From the NCBI GenBank assembly GCA_965278995.1, contig OZ257136.1, positions 3,906,001 through 3,970,000 on the forward strand: DNA of 64,000 nt, given 5' to 3'. The translations under genes were made by a program, and so were the position numbers. The DNA comes from JADJYF01 sp965278995. Lineage in GTDB: Bacteria; Pseudomonadota; Gammaproteobacteria; Ga0077536. The first letter of the stretch is position 1, and the number at the start of each line of letters is the position of its first letter. Of this stretch, positions 8,505 to 16,162 are shown one piece after another. Below the pieces are notes generated by a model that was given only the letters and a program-made list of their open reading frames with translations, had not been told where the DNA came from and did not search any database.

Positions 8505-10583
8505 TTATCGGGGCCGCTCGCCTCCCAGTCCAGCTTGACGCAGCAGCGGTTCGACTGCCGGTAGACGCCCACGGAAACGTTTGAACAGGTCCATGGCGTC
8601 TTCGGCACCGCCATTGGCGAGAATGATGCTTCGAAAGGCCTTCCCGGTATCGGCATTGAAGATACCGTCCTCCTCAAACCGAGAAAAAGCATCCGCGGCC
8701 AGCACTTCGGCCCATTTATAGCTGTAATAACCGGCCGCATAGCCGCCGGCAAAGATGTGCGAAAAACTGTGCTGGAAGCGATTCCAGGATGGCGGGCGCA
8801 CGACCGCAACCTGCGCGCGCACGGCATCGAGGACGCTCTGGATATCGGTGCCCGGCTGATAGTTGGCGTGCAGGCGAAAATCGAACAGCGCGAACTCGAT
8901 CTGACGCAACATCTGCATTGCCGCCTGAAAATACTGTGCCCGCTCGAGTCGCTCGAACAGGGCTTCCGGCAGCGGCTCTCCGCTGGCGTGATGCCCGCTG
9001 ATCACATCCAGCGCTTGGCGCTCCCAGCACCAGTTCTCCATGAACTGACTGGGCAATTCGACGGCATCCCAAGGTACGCCATTGATGCCGGCGACAGCCG
9101 GCCGTTCGACAGTGGTCAGCAGATGATGCAGGCCGTGCCCGAATTCATGAAACAGCGTGATGACTTCGTCATGCGTCAACAACGTCGGTGTGGCGGTGAC
9201 AGGCGGTGTGAAGTTGCAGGTCAGATACGCCACTGGTAGCTGCGCGGTGCCGTCGTGTCGCCAACGGACCAGACATTCGTCCATCCATGCGCCGGGGCGT
9301 TTGCGCTCGCGGGCATAGAGATCGAGAAAGAAATAGCCTATCGGTTGGCCGGAACGCTCGCGAATCGCATGGAAAGCGACGTCAGGATGCCAGGTCTCGA
9401 CACCTTCGCAGCGATCGAATTCGACACCGAATAGACGTGCGGCGACCGTAAACATACCGGCAACGACCCGGTCGATCGGAAAATAAGGTTTCAGATCCTC
9501 CTGACGCAATGCGTAGCGTGCCTCACGAAGCTTTTCGCCGGCGTATGCCAGATCCCAGGCACAGAGCGATTCGATCGCGAGATGCGCTTGTGCATAGCGC
9601 TCGAGTTCCGCGTACTCGCGCGTCGCTGCTGCATGCGCTTTGGCGGCGAGTTCTTCGAGAAAGGCGATGACAGCATCAGTCGATGGCGCCATCTTGGTGG
9701 CGAGCGAGAGTTCGGCGTAATTGGCAAACCCGAGCAGATGGGCCAGCTCCTGACGCCGCCCGAGCAGCTCGTGCATGAGCGTGCTGTTGTCGTTCTGGCC
9801 GGCGTGTGGCCCTTGATCAGATGCACGCGTGACATAAGCAAGATACAGCTCTTCGCGCAGCGCGCGGTCGTGCAGATATGTCATCGCCGGCTGATAACAG
9901 GGGAAATCGAGCGTGAGTATATGGCTCTGTTGCCCATCACGTTGTTGCCCATCCCCCGGGCGCCCATCCCGCGCGGCGTTCTGGCGGGTCAATAGCAGTA
10001 CTGATGGCGGAAGCCCGCTCAGCCGACGCTCGTCGTTCACTTCGAGCTTGTAACTCTGCGTCGCGTCGAGCACGTTTTCCTCAAAGCGTGTCGCCAGCTG
10101 CGCCAGCTCGACCTTGAGCGTCTTGACTCTGGCCTGCGTCGGCGCATCGAGTGCAACGCCACCGAGACGAAAGTCACGCAGCGCATTGTCAATGAGTTTT
10201 TGTTCGGCTGGCGGATAATCCAGATACGCGGGAGCCTCGCGCAAAGCGCCATAGCATTGAAACAAGCCGGCGTGCTGGGCCAGTTCGCTGCCATATTCCG
10301 AGACCAGTGCAATACACCGTTTGTAGCTGGCGCGGAGCGCTTCGTTGTCAGCCACGTTGTGCAGGTGTGAGACTGGACCGAACAGCTGATGGAGTTCGTC
10401 CGCCATCGCTTCCATCGGTTCAATGATGGTTGACCAGGTCGCGTGTTCCGGCTTGGCCGTGAACTGCGCTACGCGCGTCCGATGGCTGTCGAGCAGCGCG
10501 CACAAGCGCTCTTCCAGCGTAAGGTAATCGATATGGTTGAAACGCGGCAGACGAGACAGCGTATGGGAAATTGAATCTGACAT
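8505..10583 (-). CDS. prlC: Oligopeptidase A (M3 zinc metallopeptidase)
   Basis: About 692 residues. The zinc motif is LFHEFGHGLHHLL (HExxH), with the third ligand Glu in the following ELPSQFMENW helix. RPGAWMDECL and the C-terminal FSHIFAGGYAAGYYSYKW are also M3A signatures. It degrades signal peptides and other oligopeptides in the cytoplasm. The start is either ATG 10583 (MSDSIS) or ATG 10592; neither has a strong ribosome site. It lies downstream of the GIDE-domain gene and is probably part of a lemA-GIDE-prlC transcription unit. A short low-complexity insert (DGRPGDGQQRDGQQS) interrupts the N-terminal helical region. Confidence 0.92.
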   Translation of the reverse strand: MSDSISHTLSRLPRFNHIDYLTLEERLCALLDSHRTRVAQFTAKPEHATWSTIIEPMEAMADELHQLFGPVSHLHNVADNEALRASYKRCIALVSEYGSELAQHAGLFQCYGALREAPAYLDYPPAEQKLIDNALRDFRLGGVALDAPTQARVKTLKVELAQLATRFEENVLDATQSYKLEVNDERRLSGLPPSVLLLTRQNAARDGRPGDGQQRDGQQSHILTLDFPCYQPAMTYLHDRALREELYLAYVTRASDQGPHAGQNDNSTLMHELLGRRQELAHLLGFANYAELSLATKMAPSTDAVIAFLEELAAKAHAAATREYAELERYAQAHLAIESLCAWDLAYAGEKLREARYALRQEDLKPYFPIDRVVAGMFTVAARLFGVEFDRCEGVETWHPDVAFHAIRERSGQPIGYFFLDLYARERKRPGAWMDECLVRWRHDGTAQLPVAYLTCNFTPPVTATPTLLTHDEVITLFHEFGHGLHHLLTTVERPAVAGINGVPWDAVELPSQFMENWCWERQALDVISGHHASGEPLPEALFERLERAQYFQAAMQMLRQIEFALFDFRLHANYQPGTDIQSVLDAVRAQVAVVRPPSWNRFQHSFSHIFAGGYAAGYYSYKWAEVLAADAFSRFEEDGIFNADTGKAFRSIILANGGAEDAMDLFKRFRGRLPAVEPLLRQAGLGGERPR

Positions 10584-10643
10584 GCCCGTCATTATGCAGA
10601 AGCAGCTGAGTGTGCGGCCAGCGCCGTCTGCGGGCGCTGCGAT

Positions 10644-11612
10644 TCAGGTCGCAGAAAGCCGGATGGCGACTGCCCATAAGCCGCAACAAAACACCGGCAG
10701 GGCCACGACCAGCAGGCCGCCAGCGATGTTGCGGTGGCGAGCGAGCACGGTTTCTTCAGTCCCTGCTGCGAGCACGAACGGTCGCGTGCGATCACGGGTG
10801 AGTCCAAGCACATCCACCGGCGGCGGACCGGGATCGTTCCGCCGCTCGGCCTGGACGTCACGCTCTGCTTTCACGCGTGCAGCGGCCCATTCGTTCATGT
10901 TGATTTCGCCGTCACCATCGGCATCGAACTCGCGCAGCAGATACGCCCGATCGCGTTTCCATTCGCGCAGGCGATCGCCGACCGCGGCAGTGCGATCGAA
11001 TCCACCGCTGGCGCCGGCATGGGTCGTGAATTCGCCGATGGCCAGGAGCGTATCGCCAGGCTCTATGCGCTTTTCGGTATAGCGATACCGCTCACCCAGC
11101 TGCCCCAGTGCGCGCGCCCACCAGGCACCGTCGATGGCGTGATATCGACCGGGGATCCGGCTGCTGCCATACCAGACGTTGTTGTGGCTCGGCGTTACCA
11201 CCGCGCCATCGGGGTCAATGGCACAGCGACCAGTCGTGTCGACGAGATAAAACAAGTGATCACTGGTGCCGTGCTCGATGGTCGTCCAGCGCGACGAGTG
11301 TTCGCGCTTGTCCCGCTCTCGCCGTTCGACCTTGAAGCTGTACCAGGCGCACGTACGCATGGACAACGGCGCATGGATAGGGTCACCGTCCATCAGCGCG
11401 GCACACCCCTGCAGCTCGATGTAGCCCTGCGGCGCAGAACGGATCAAAGCGGTCGGCAGGTCTTCGATGACCCGCTTGCGCTTGAGATGAACGAGCGCGC
11501 TGTACAGCGCAATGCCAGCCAGCAATAAACCGATACCAACAGTCAGCCAGAACGCTTGCGGGCTTGCAGCCAGCGGTAACTGCCGCAGATGCGTGATATC
11601 GATGCCAGCCAT
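10644..11612 (-). CDS. GIDE-domain (MUL1-like) membrane protein with an EF-hand insertion
   Basis: A 322-residue protein with an N-terminal transmembrane helix (FWLTVGIGLLLAGIALYSALVHLKRK) and a second one at the C-terminus (IAGGLLVVALPVFCCGLWAVAIRL). Between them lies a GIDE domain: GYIELQGCAALM, a CAWYSFKVERRERD segment and DHLFYLVDTTGRCAIDPDGA. Eukaryotic MUL1 uses this domain in a mitochondrial outer-membrane ubiquitin ligase; bacterial members lack the RING finger. Near residue 225 an EF-hand loop, DADGDGEINMNE, has all calcium-ligand positions filled. It follows lemA by 10 bp, a recurrent pairing. Function is unknown. Confidence 0.78.
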   Translation of the reverse strand: MAGIDITHLRQLPLAASPQAFWLTVGIGLLLAGIALYSALVHLKRKRVIEDLPTALIRSAPQGYIELQGCAALMDGDPIHAPLSMRTCAWYSFKVERRERDKREHSSRWTTIEHGTSDHLFYLVDTTGRCAIDPDGAVVTPSHNNVWYGSSRIPGRYHAIDGAWWARALGQLGERYRYTEKRIEPGDTLLAIGEFTTHAGASGGFDRTAAVGDRLREWKRDRAYLLREFDADGDGEINMNEWAAARVKAERDVQAERRNDPGPPPVDVLGLTRDRTRPFVLAAGTEETVLARHRNIAGGLLVVALPVFCCGLWAVAIRLSAT

Positions 11613-11622
11613 CGCCGTCTGC

Positions 11623-12195
11623 TCAATGGAACAATGCCTTCATATCGACATCCGCGCGTTCGTCGACCGAAAACTCGAGCAGTGGACTGGCGGCAAAGCC
11701 GAACCAGCGTGCGATCAGCACATCGGGAAACACTTCAATGCGCACGTTGTTGCGGTTGACGGATTCGTTGTAGTACTCGCGGCGGTCGGCGATGCTGTTT
11801 TCCAGATCGGAGATCCGGTCCTGCAGAAATTTGAAATTCTCGTCGGCTTTCAGCTCAGGGTAGTTCTCGGCCACGGCGAACAGATTGCCAAGGCCCGCAC
11901 GCAACTGCACCTCGGCCGGACCGAGCTGGCGAACGTCGCCTACTTCGCGTGCGGCAAATACCGCCGAACGCGCAGCGATGACGCGTTCGAGCGTCGCACT
12001 TTCATGGCGCATGTACTGCTTGCAGATTTCGACCAGCTTGGGCAGTTCGTCGTGTCGCTGTTTCAACAGCACATCGATATTCGACCAGGCCTTGGCGACG
12101 TTGTGCTTGAGACTGACCAGTCCGTTATAAATGATGACGCCGTAAGTCAGCACGGTAGCCGCAACGACCAACAGGACAATAGTGCCGAAATCCAT
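11623..12195 (-). CDS. lemA: LemA family membrane protein
   Basis: A 190-residue protein with an N-terminal membrane anchor (TIVLLVVAATVLTYGVIIYN), followed by the helical LemA domain: VSLKHNVAKAWSNIDVLLKQRHDELPKLVE, then RREYYNESVNRNNVRIEVFPD and FGFAASPLLEF. The N-terminus faces out and the domain in. LemA proteins are of unknown biochemical role. It is the first gene of a minus-strand unit with the GIDE protein and prlC. Confidence 0.92.
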   Translation of the reverse strand: MDFGTIVLLVVAATVLTYGVIIYNGLVSLKHNVAKAWSNIDVLLKQRHDELPKLVEICKQYMRHESATLERVIAARSAVFAAREVGDVRQLGPAEVQLRAGLGNLFAVAENYPELKADENFKFLQDRISDLENSIADRREYYNESVNRNNVRIEVFPDVLIARWFGFAASPLLEFSVDERADVDMKALFH

Positions 12196-12308
12196 GTGCG
12201 CTCCCCCGCTCTCTGCCGACGTGGCAGTGTATTATGTCAGCACATCGGCCGCGGCTGGTCGGAACTGTAGGTTCCGGGGTTCGCGACCTCATCCGAGGAG
12301 AATCCGCC

Positions 12309-12773
12309 ATGAAAGGTGATGCGAAAGTAATCGAGTGCCTGAATCGCGTGCTGAAAAACGAGTTGACCGCGATCAACCAGTATTTCCTTCATGCGCGCAT
12401 GTGCAAGAACTGGGGGCTGGCCAAGCTCGGCGAGCACGAACATCAGGAATCGATCGATGAAATGCGTCATGCCGACCGCATCATCGAACGTATTCTTTTT
12501 CTCGAAGGTCTGCCCAACCTGCAGGACCTTGGGCGACTGCGTATCGGTGAGAACACGGTTGAGGTGCTGAAAGCCGATTTGGCGCTGGAGCATGACGCGC
12601 TGCCGGATTTGAAAGATGCCATCCGCTATTGCGAGACCGTCAGCGACTTTGTCACCCGCGCGCTGTTCGCGGAAATCCTGAAAAGCGAAGAAGAGCACGT
12701 TGACTGGCTCGAAACGCAATTTGAACTGATCGACCGCCTCGGCCTGGAAAACTACCAGCAAAGTCAGGTCTGA
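12309..12773 (+). CDS. bfr: Bacterioferritin
   Basis: A 154-residue ferritin-like protein that starts at ATG 12309 after a strong GAGGAG site. The di-iron ligands are seen in KNELTAINQYF, HEHQESIDEMRHADRIIERI and LKSEEEHVDWLETQ; the Met in SIDEMRHAD corresponds to the haem-ligating Met52. It forms a 24-mer iron store. A separate Fur-like element and bfd follow, giving a store-and-release pair. The upstream frame to 12234 is not needed. Confidence 0.95.
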   Translation: MKGDAKVIECLNRVLKNELTAINQYFLHARMCKNWGLAKLGEHEHQESIDEMRHADRIIERILFLEGLPNLQDLGRLRIGENTVEVLKADLALEHDALPDLKDAIRYCETVSDFVTRALFAEILKSEEEHVDWLETQFELIDRLGLENYQQSQV

Positions 12774-12846
12774 CTCCTGGCCCGACGCCGGACGCCGGAC
12801 GCGAGCCGTCCGGCGGGCACCGCTTCACCTTCAATCGCGAGTGTTG

Positions 12847-12870
12847 CTAACGGTTCTCATTTGTACTATC
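12847..12870 (+). promoter_or_regulatory. Fur-like box upstream of bfd
   Basis: The AT-rich patch CTAACGGTTCTCATTTGTACTATC stands out from its GC-rich surroundings and contains the TTCTCATT core typical of Fur sites, about 30 bp before the bfd start. Fur repression of bfd is well established in other bacteria. The match is imperfect. Confidence 0.5.
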
Positions 12871-12899
12871 GTTAATGCCGTCATCTGAGGGCGAACACG

Positions 12900-13133
12900 G
12901 TGTACGTCTGTATCTGTAACAACGTGACGGAGCGCGATATCGAAAACGCAGTCAAGGGCGGCGCGCGGACGCTGGCCTGTCTGGAGAATCGACTCGCTGT
13001 ATCGACCAATTGCGGCCAATGCCGTCACGTCGCAGCCGAATGTCTGCAATCGGCCCTGGGTAAATCAGCAATGAGCCCCGTGACTGCCAGGCCTCGTGAG
13101 CTGGTCCGTCCCCTGCTCGAACTCGCCTGCTGA
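12900..13133 (+). CDS. bfd: Bacterioferritin-associated ferredoxin
   Basis: A 77-residue protein starting at GTG 12900 with a GAGG site 9 bp before. The [2Fe-2S] ligands are Cys-x-Cys (YVCICNN) and Cys-x-x-Cys (NCGQCR), spaced as in Bfd. It docks on bacterioferritin and delivers electrons to release stored iron. It lies 126 bp after bfr with its own Fur-like box, so it is probably induced when iron is scarce. The C-terminal extension of about 20 residues is slightly longer than in E. coli. Confidence 0.9.
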   Translation: MYVCICNNVTERDIENAVKGGARTLACLENRLAVSTNCGQCRHVAAECLQSALGKSAMSPVTARPRELVRPLLELAC

Positions 13134-13150
13134 TCCAGGCAGCGCTGCTG

Positions 13151-13927
13151 TCAGGCCGTCACCACGGCTTTATCCTGTAACGCATCCTCGCCGCATTCCA
13201 GACAAGCCGGATGCCGACGGAAGCGCATCGTCTGCCATTCCATCGCCAACGCATCCAGCAGCAGCAATCGCCCGGTCAACGGCTCGCCGATGCCGAGCAC
13301 CACTTTGAGCGTTTCCATCGCCTGCACGCTGCCGATGATGCCTAGCAACGGCGCCGCGACGCCGGTCTGTACACACGTTTCGGCGAGTCCCTGGTCATTG
13401 CTGTACAGGCATCGGTAGCAGGGGCTGTCGCCGACGCCCGGCCGAAACACCGAAACCTGCCCCTCGAAGCGGATAGCGGCACCAGAGACCAGCGGTCTGG
13501 CGTGGCGCAGGCAGGCGCGGTTGATGGCATAACGGGTCGTGAAGTTGTCAGTCGCGTCGACCACCACATCGATGCCTGGCAGCAGGTCATCAAAATCATC
13601 CTCAGTCAGCGTATGACCGAGGGTCTCTATCCGCGTATTCGGATTGAGCGCGCGCAGGGTGTCAGCTGCCGAATCGACCTTAGGGCGCCCCAGATCGGCC
13701 GTCCCATGCACTATCTGTCGCTGCAGATTCGACAACTCGACGTGGTCGTGGTCGACCAACACCAGGCGGCCGATACCAGCAGCAGCGAGATACATCGCTA
13801 TCGGTGAACCGAGACCGCCCAGCCCGATCAGCAGCACGCTCGCGGCGAGCAACCGATTCTGCCCCTCGATATCGATTTCAGGCAGCAATATCTGCCGGCT
13901 GTAGCGCAGCAATAGTGAGTCATCCAT
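13151..13927 (-). CDS. moeB: Molybdopterin-synthase adenylyltransferase MoeB / ThiF-HesA family
   Basis: A 258-residue E1-like enzyme. The ATP loop is LIGLGGLGSP, followed by LVDHDHVELSNLQRQ with the catalytic Arg; DATDNFTTRYAINRAC and two CxxC pairs (CYRC and CLEC) make up the structural zinc site. It adenylates the C-terminus of a ubiquitin-like sulfur carrier (MoaD or ThiS). The ATG at 13927 is preferred because GGAG lies 8 bp before it; a GTG at 13936 is in frame. It follows prmC by 90 bp. MoeB and ThiF cannot be separated by sequence alone. Confidence 0.85.
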   Translation of the reverse strand: MDDSLLLRYSRQILLPEIDIEGQNRLLAASVLLIGLGGLGSPIAMYLAAAGIGRLVLVDHDHVELSNLQRQIVHGTADLGRPKVDSAADTLRALNPNTRIETLGHTLTEDDFDDLLPGIDVVVDATDNFTTRYAINRACLRHARPLVSGAAIRFEGQVSVFRPGVGDSPCYRCLYSNDQGLAETCVQTGVAAPLLGIIGSVQAMETLKVVLGIGEPLTGRLLLLDALAMEWQTMRFRRHPACLECGEDALQDKAVVTA

Positions 13928-14017
13928 CGTCGGCACTCCGGACCAGGCGGCCTGTCGGTCTCACGAAAACGTCATCGAGTACGCACGATAACATTCGCGT
14001 TGCGCAGGTGCGCACGA

Positions 14018-14857
14018 TCAAACCCGTTGACCACAGGTGACCCGCGCCTGCCCGGCGAGATCGTGGTGCGTGACGATGTCGGCATAGCCATTGGTGCGCA
14101 GGCGGCGCGCTACGGCGGGCGCCTGATTGGAACCATGCTCGAGCACGAGCCAGCCGCCTCGTTTCAATGCGAGTGCGGCGTGATCGGCGATGGCGTACAG
14201 ATCGGCGAGCCCGCGTTCGCCGGCAAACAGCGCCTGCGCAGGTTCGTATTCCAGTTCCGAACCCAGGCCCGCGCGTTCCTCCGGCGCGATATAAGGCGGA
14301 TTGGCGGCAATAAGGTCAGCTACGCCAGGCGCCAGCGGCTGCACCCAGCAGCCCTGCACGAGGCGGATATTGGCAAATGCGTGGCGTGCGACGTTCCGCG
14401 CGGCGACCGTCAAAGCGGCAGCCGAACTGTCGGTTGCTACGACGAACGCATCCGGTCGCTCGCGCGCCACCGCCAGCGCGATGGCGCCACTGCCGGTGCC
14501 GAGATCGATCCACGTTCCGGCCTGATGGCCGAGCTCGAGTGCGATTTCGACCAGCCGTTCCGTGTCGGCCCGCGGGACCAGCACCGCCGGTGTGATCTCC
14601 AGCGTCATCGACCAGAATTCGACCTGCCCACGCAGATAGGCTATCGGCGTGCCGCGCGCGCGCGCTGTTACCAATGTTTCGAAGCGGTCCCGCTCAGTCG
14701 CAGTCAATGACCGCTCCGGCGCGCGATAGAGAACGGCCCGCTCGACGCCCAGCACGTCCGCTAGCAGCAACTCCGCATCCAGTCGCGAGGAGTCGCTGCC
14801 AGCCAGCGCAACCGTCGCCTGTCGCAGGACGACAGCCACCGTGGTCGCACCGTTCAT
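14018..14857 (-). CDS. prmC: Release factor glutamine methyltransferase PrmC
   Basis: A 279-residue SAM-dependent methyltransferase. The SAM loop is WIDLGTGSGAIALAVA, and the active site is ANPPYIAPEE (NPPY), diagnostic for glutamine methylation. The N-terminal helical domain that docks on release factors is present (SSRLDAELLLADVLG). It methylates the Gln of the GGQ motif in RF1 and RF2. It begins 4 bp after the prfA stop, so the two are coupled. Confidence 0.94.
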   Translation of the reverse strand: MNGATTVAVVLRQATVALAGSDSSRLDAELLLADVLGVERAVLYRAPERSLTATERDRFETLVTARARGTPIAYLRGQVEFWSMTLEITPAVLVPRADTERLVEIALELGHQAGTWIDLGTGSGAIALAVARERPDAFVVATDSSAAALTVAARNVARHAFANIRLVQGCWVQPLAPGVADLIAANPPYIAPEERAGLGSELEYEPAQALFAGERGLADLYAIADHAALALKRGGWLVLEHGSNQAPAVARRLRTNGYADIVTHHDLAGQARVTCGQRV

Positions 14858-14861
14858 GACT

Positions 14862-15947
14862 TCAACCGTCGCCGAGCTGGGCCATCAGATCCGCCTGGTG
14901 TTCGGTCATGAGCGGGCCGATGACGAGTTCGACATTGCCTTCGAGGACGTCGTCCAGCTTGTAGAGCGTGAGATTGATGCGATGGTCAGTGACGCGGCCT
15001 TGCGGATAGTTGTAGGTGCGAATGCGCTCCGATCGATCGCCACTGCCGACGAGATTGCGCCGCGTGCTGGCTTGCTCGGCTTGCACGCGATCGCGCTCGG
15101 CTTTGAGCAGTTTCGCCTTGAGCAGACTCATCGCACGGGCGCGATTCTTGTGCTGCGAGCGTTCGTCCTGGCATTCGACGACGACACCTGTCGGCAGATG
15201 GGTCAATCGAATGGCCGAATCTGTCTTGTTGACGTGCTGGCCACCGGCACCGGAGGCGCGGTAGGTATCGACACGCAGATCCGAGGCATTGATTTCTATC
15301 TCATCGACTTCGTCGACTTCAGGCAGAATGGCGACGGTGCAGGCCGAAGTATGGATGCGGCCCTGCGATTCCGTTTCCGGCACGCGCTGAACGCGATGCG
15401 CACCGGATTCGAACTTGAGCCGCGAATAGACTCCCTGCCCGGTAATTTTTGCGATGACTTCCTTGTAGCCGCCGAGTTCGGCTTCGTTTGCGCTCATCAA
15501 TTCTGTTCGCCAACCCTGATTTTCGGCATAGCGCAGGTACATACGCAGCAGGTTGCCGGCGAACAGCGCCGCTTCGTCGCCGCCAGTTCCGGCGCGGATT
15601 TCCAGAAAGATATTGGCGTTATCGTCGGGATCGCGCGGCAGCAGCAGAACAATGAGTTCGGCCTCGAGTTCGGTCAGACGCCCGCGCGCGTCGATAATTT
15701 CGTCGTTGGCCAACGCGCGCATCTCGGCGTCGTCTTCGGCCAGCATGGTCTCGGCTTCGGCGATGGCGAGCTGGGTGTTGTGGTAGCGGTCAAAACAACG
15801 GACGACCGGCGCGAGCTCGGCGTGTTCCCTGGACAACGCGCGAAACCGCTCCTGATTGCCGATGATGTCGGGCTGAGCGAGTAGGCCATCCAGTTCACCC
15901 AGACGCTCGACCAGATTCTGCAGCTTGACGAGCAGCGAAGGTTTCAT
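14862..15947 (-). CDS. prfA: Peptide chain release factor 1
   Basis: 361 residues from MKPSLLVKLQNL. The GAGGQHVNKTDSAIR segment is the catalytic GGQ loop, and RVPETESQGRIHTSACT carries the PxT-type (here PET) codon-recognition motif that distinguishes RF1 (UAA/UAG) from RF2 (SPF). The conserved MKPS N-terminus fixes the start at 15947; an in-frame ATG at 15953 is possible and the longer frame to 16202 is spurious. In most Gammaproteobacteria hemA lies immediately upstream; here the upstream neighbour is the divergent TPR lipoprotein gene. Confidence 0.95.
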   Translation of the reverse strand: MKPSLLVKLQNLVERLGELDGLLAQPDIIGNQERFRALSREHAELAPVVRCFDRYHNTQLAIAEAETMLAEDDAEMRALANDEIIDARGRLTELEAELIVLLLPRDPDDNANIFLEIRAGTGGDEAALFAGNLLRMYLRYAENQGWRTELMSANEAELGGYKEVIAKITGQGVYSRLKFESGAHRVQRVPETESQGRIHTSACTVAILPEVDEVDEIEINASDLRVDTYRASGAGGQHVNKTDSAIRLTHLPTGVVVECQDERSQHKNRARAMSLLKAKLLKAERDRVQAEQASTRRNLVGSGDRSERIRTYNYPQGRVTDHRINLTLYKLDDVLEGNVELVIGPLMTEHQADLMAQLGDG

Positions 15948-16162
15948 GGACATGGCAGCAGCACAGTTTTCGCAGCGGCGTCCGCTACAGAGCAACGCCG
16001 GAAGGGTTGGAACCAGTGCGCGAACCGTCCATCCAATGGTCGGGAGGTCGAACTGCGGGCACCGAGACGGGCCCGGTTCGCCGCGGAATAGGCATCTCGC
16101 GGCAGCCGCCCAGGCACCATCTGCGTTATAGTTTAAACAGAGTTCATTGTAACCACTAACGA

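Noticed and set aside
14841..15884. Long plus-strand open frame opposite prfA
   Set aside because: Antisense frame of a high-GC gene. prfA has intact GGQ and PxT motifs on the other strand; the antisense product has no recognisable domain.
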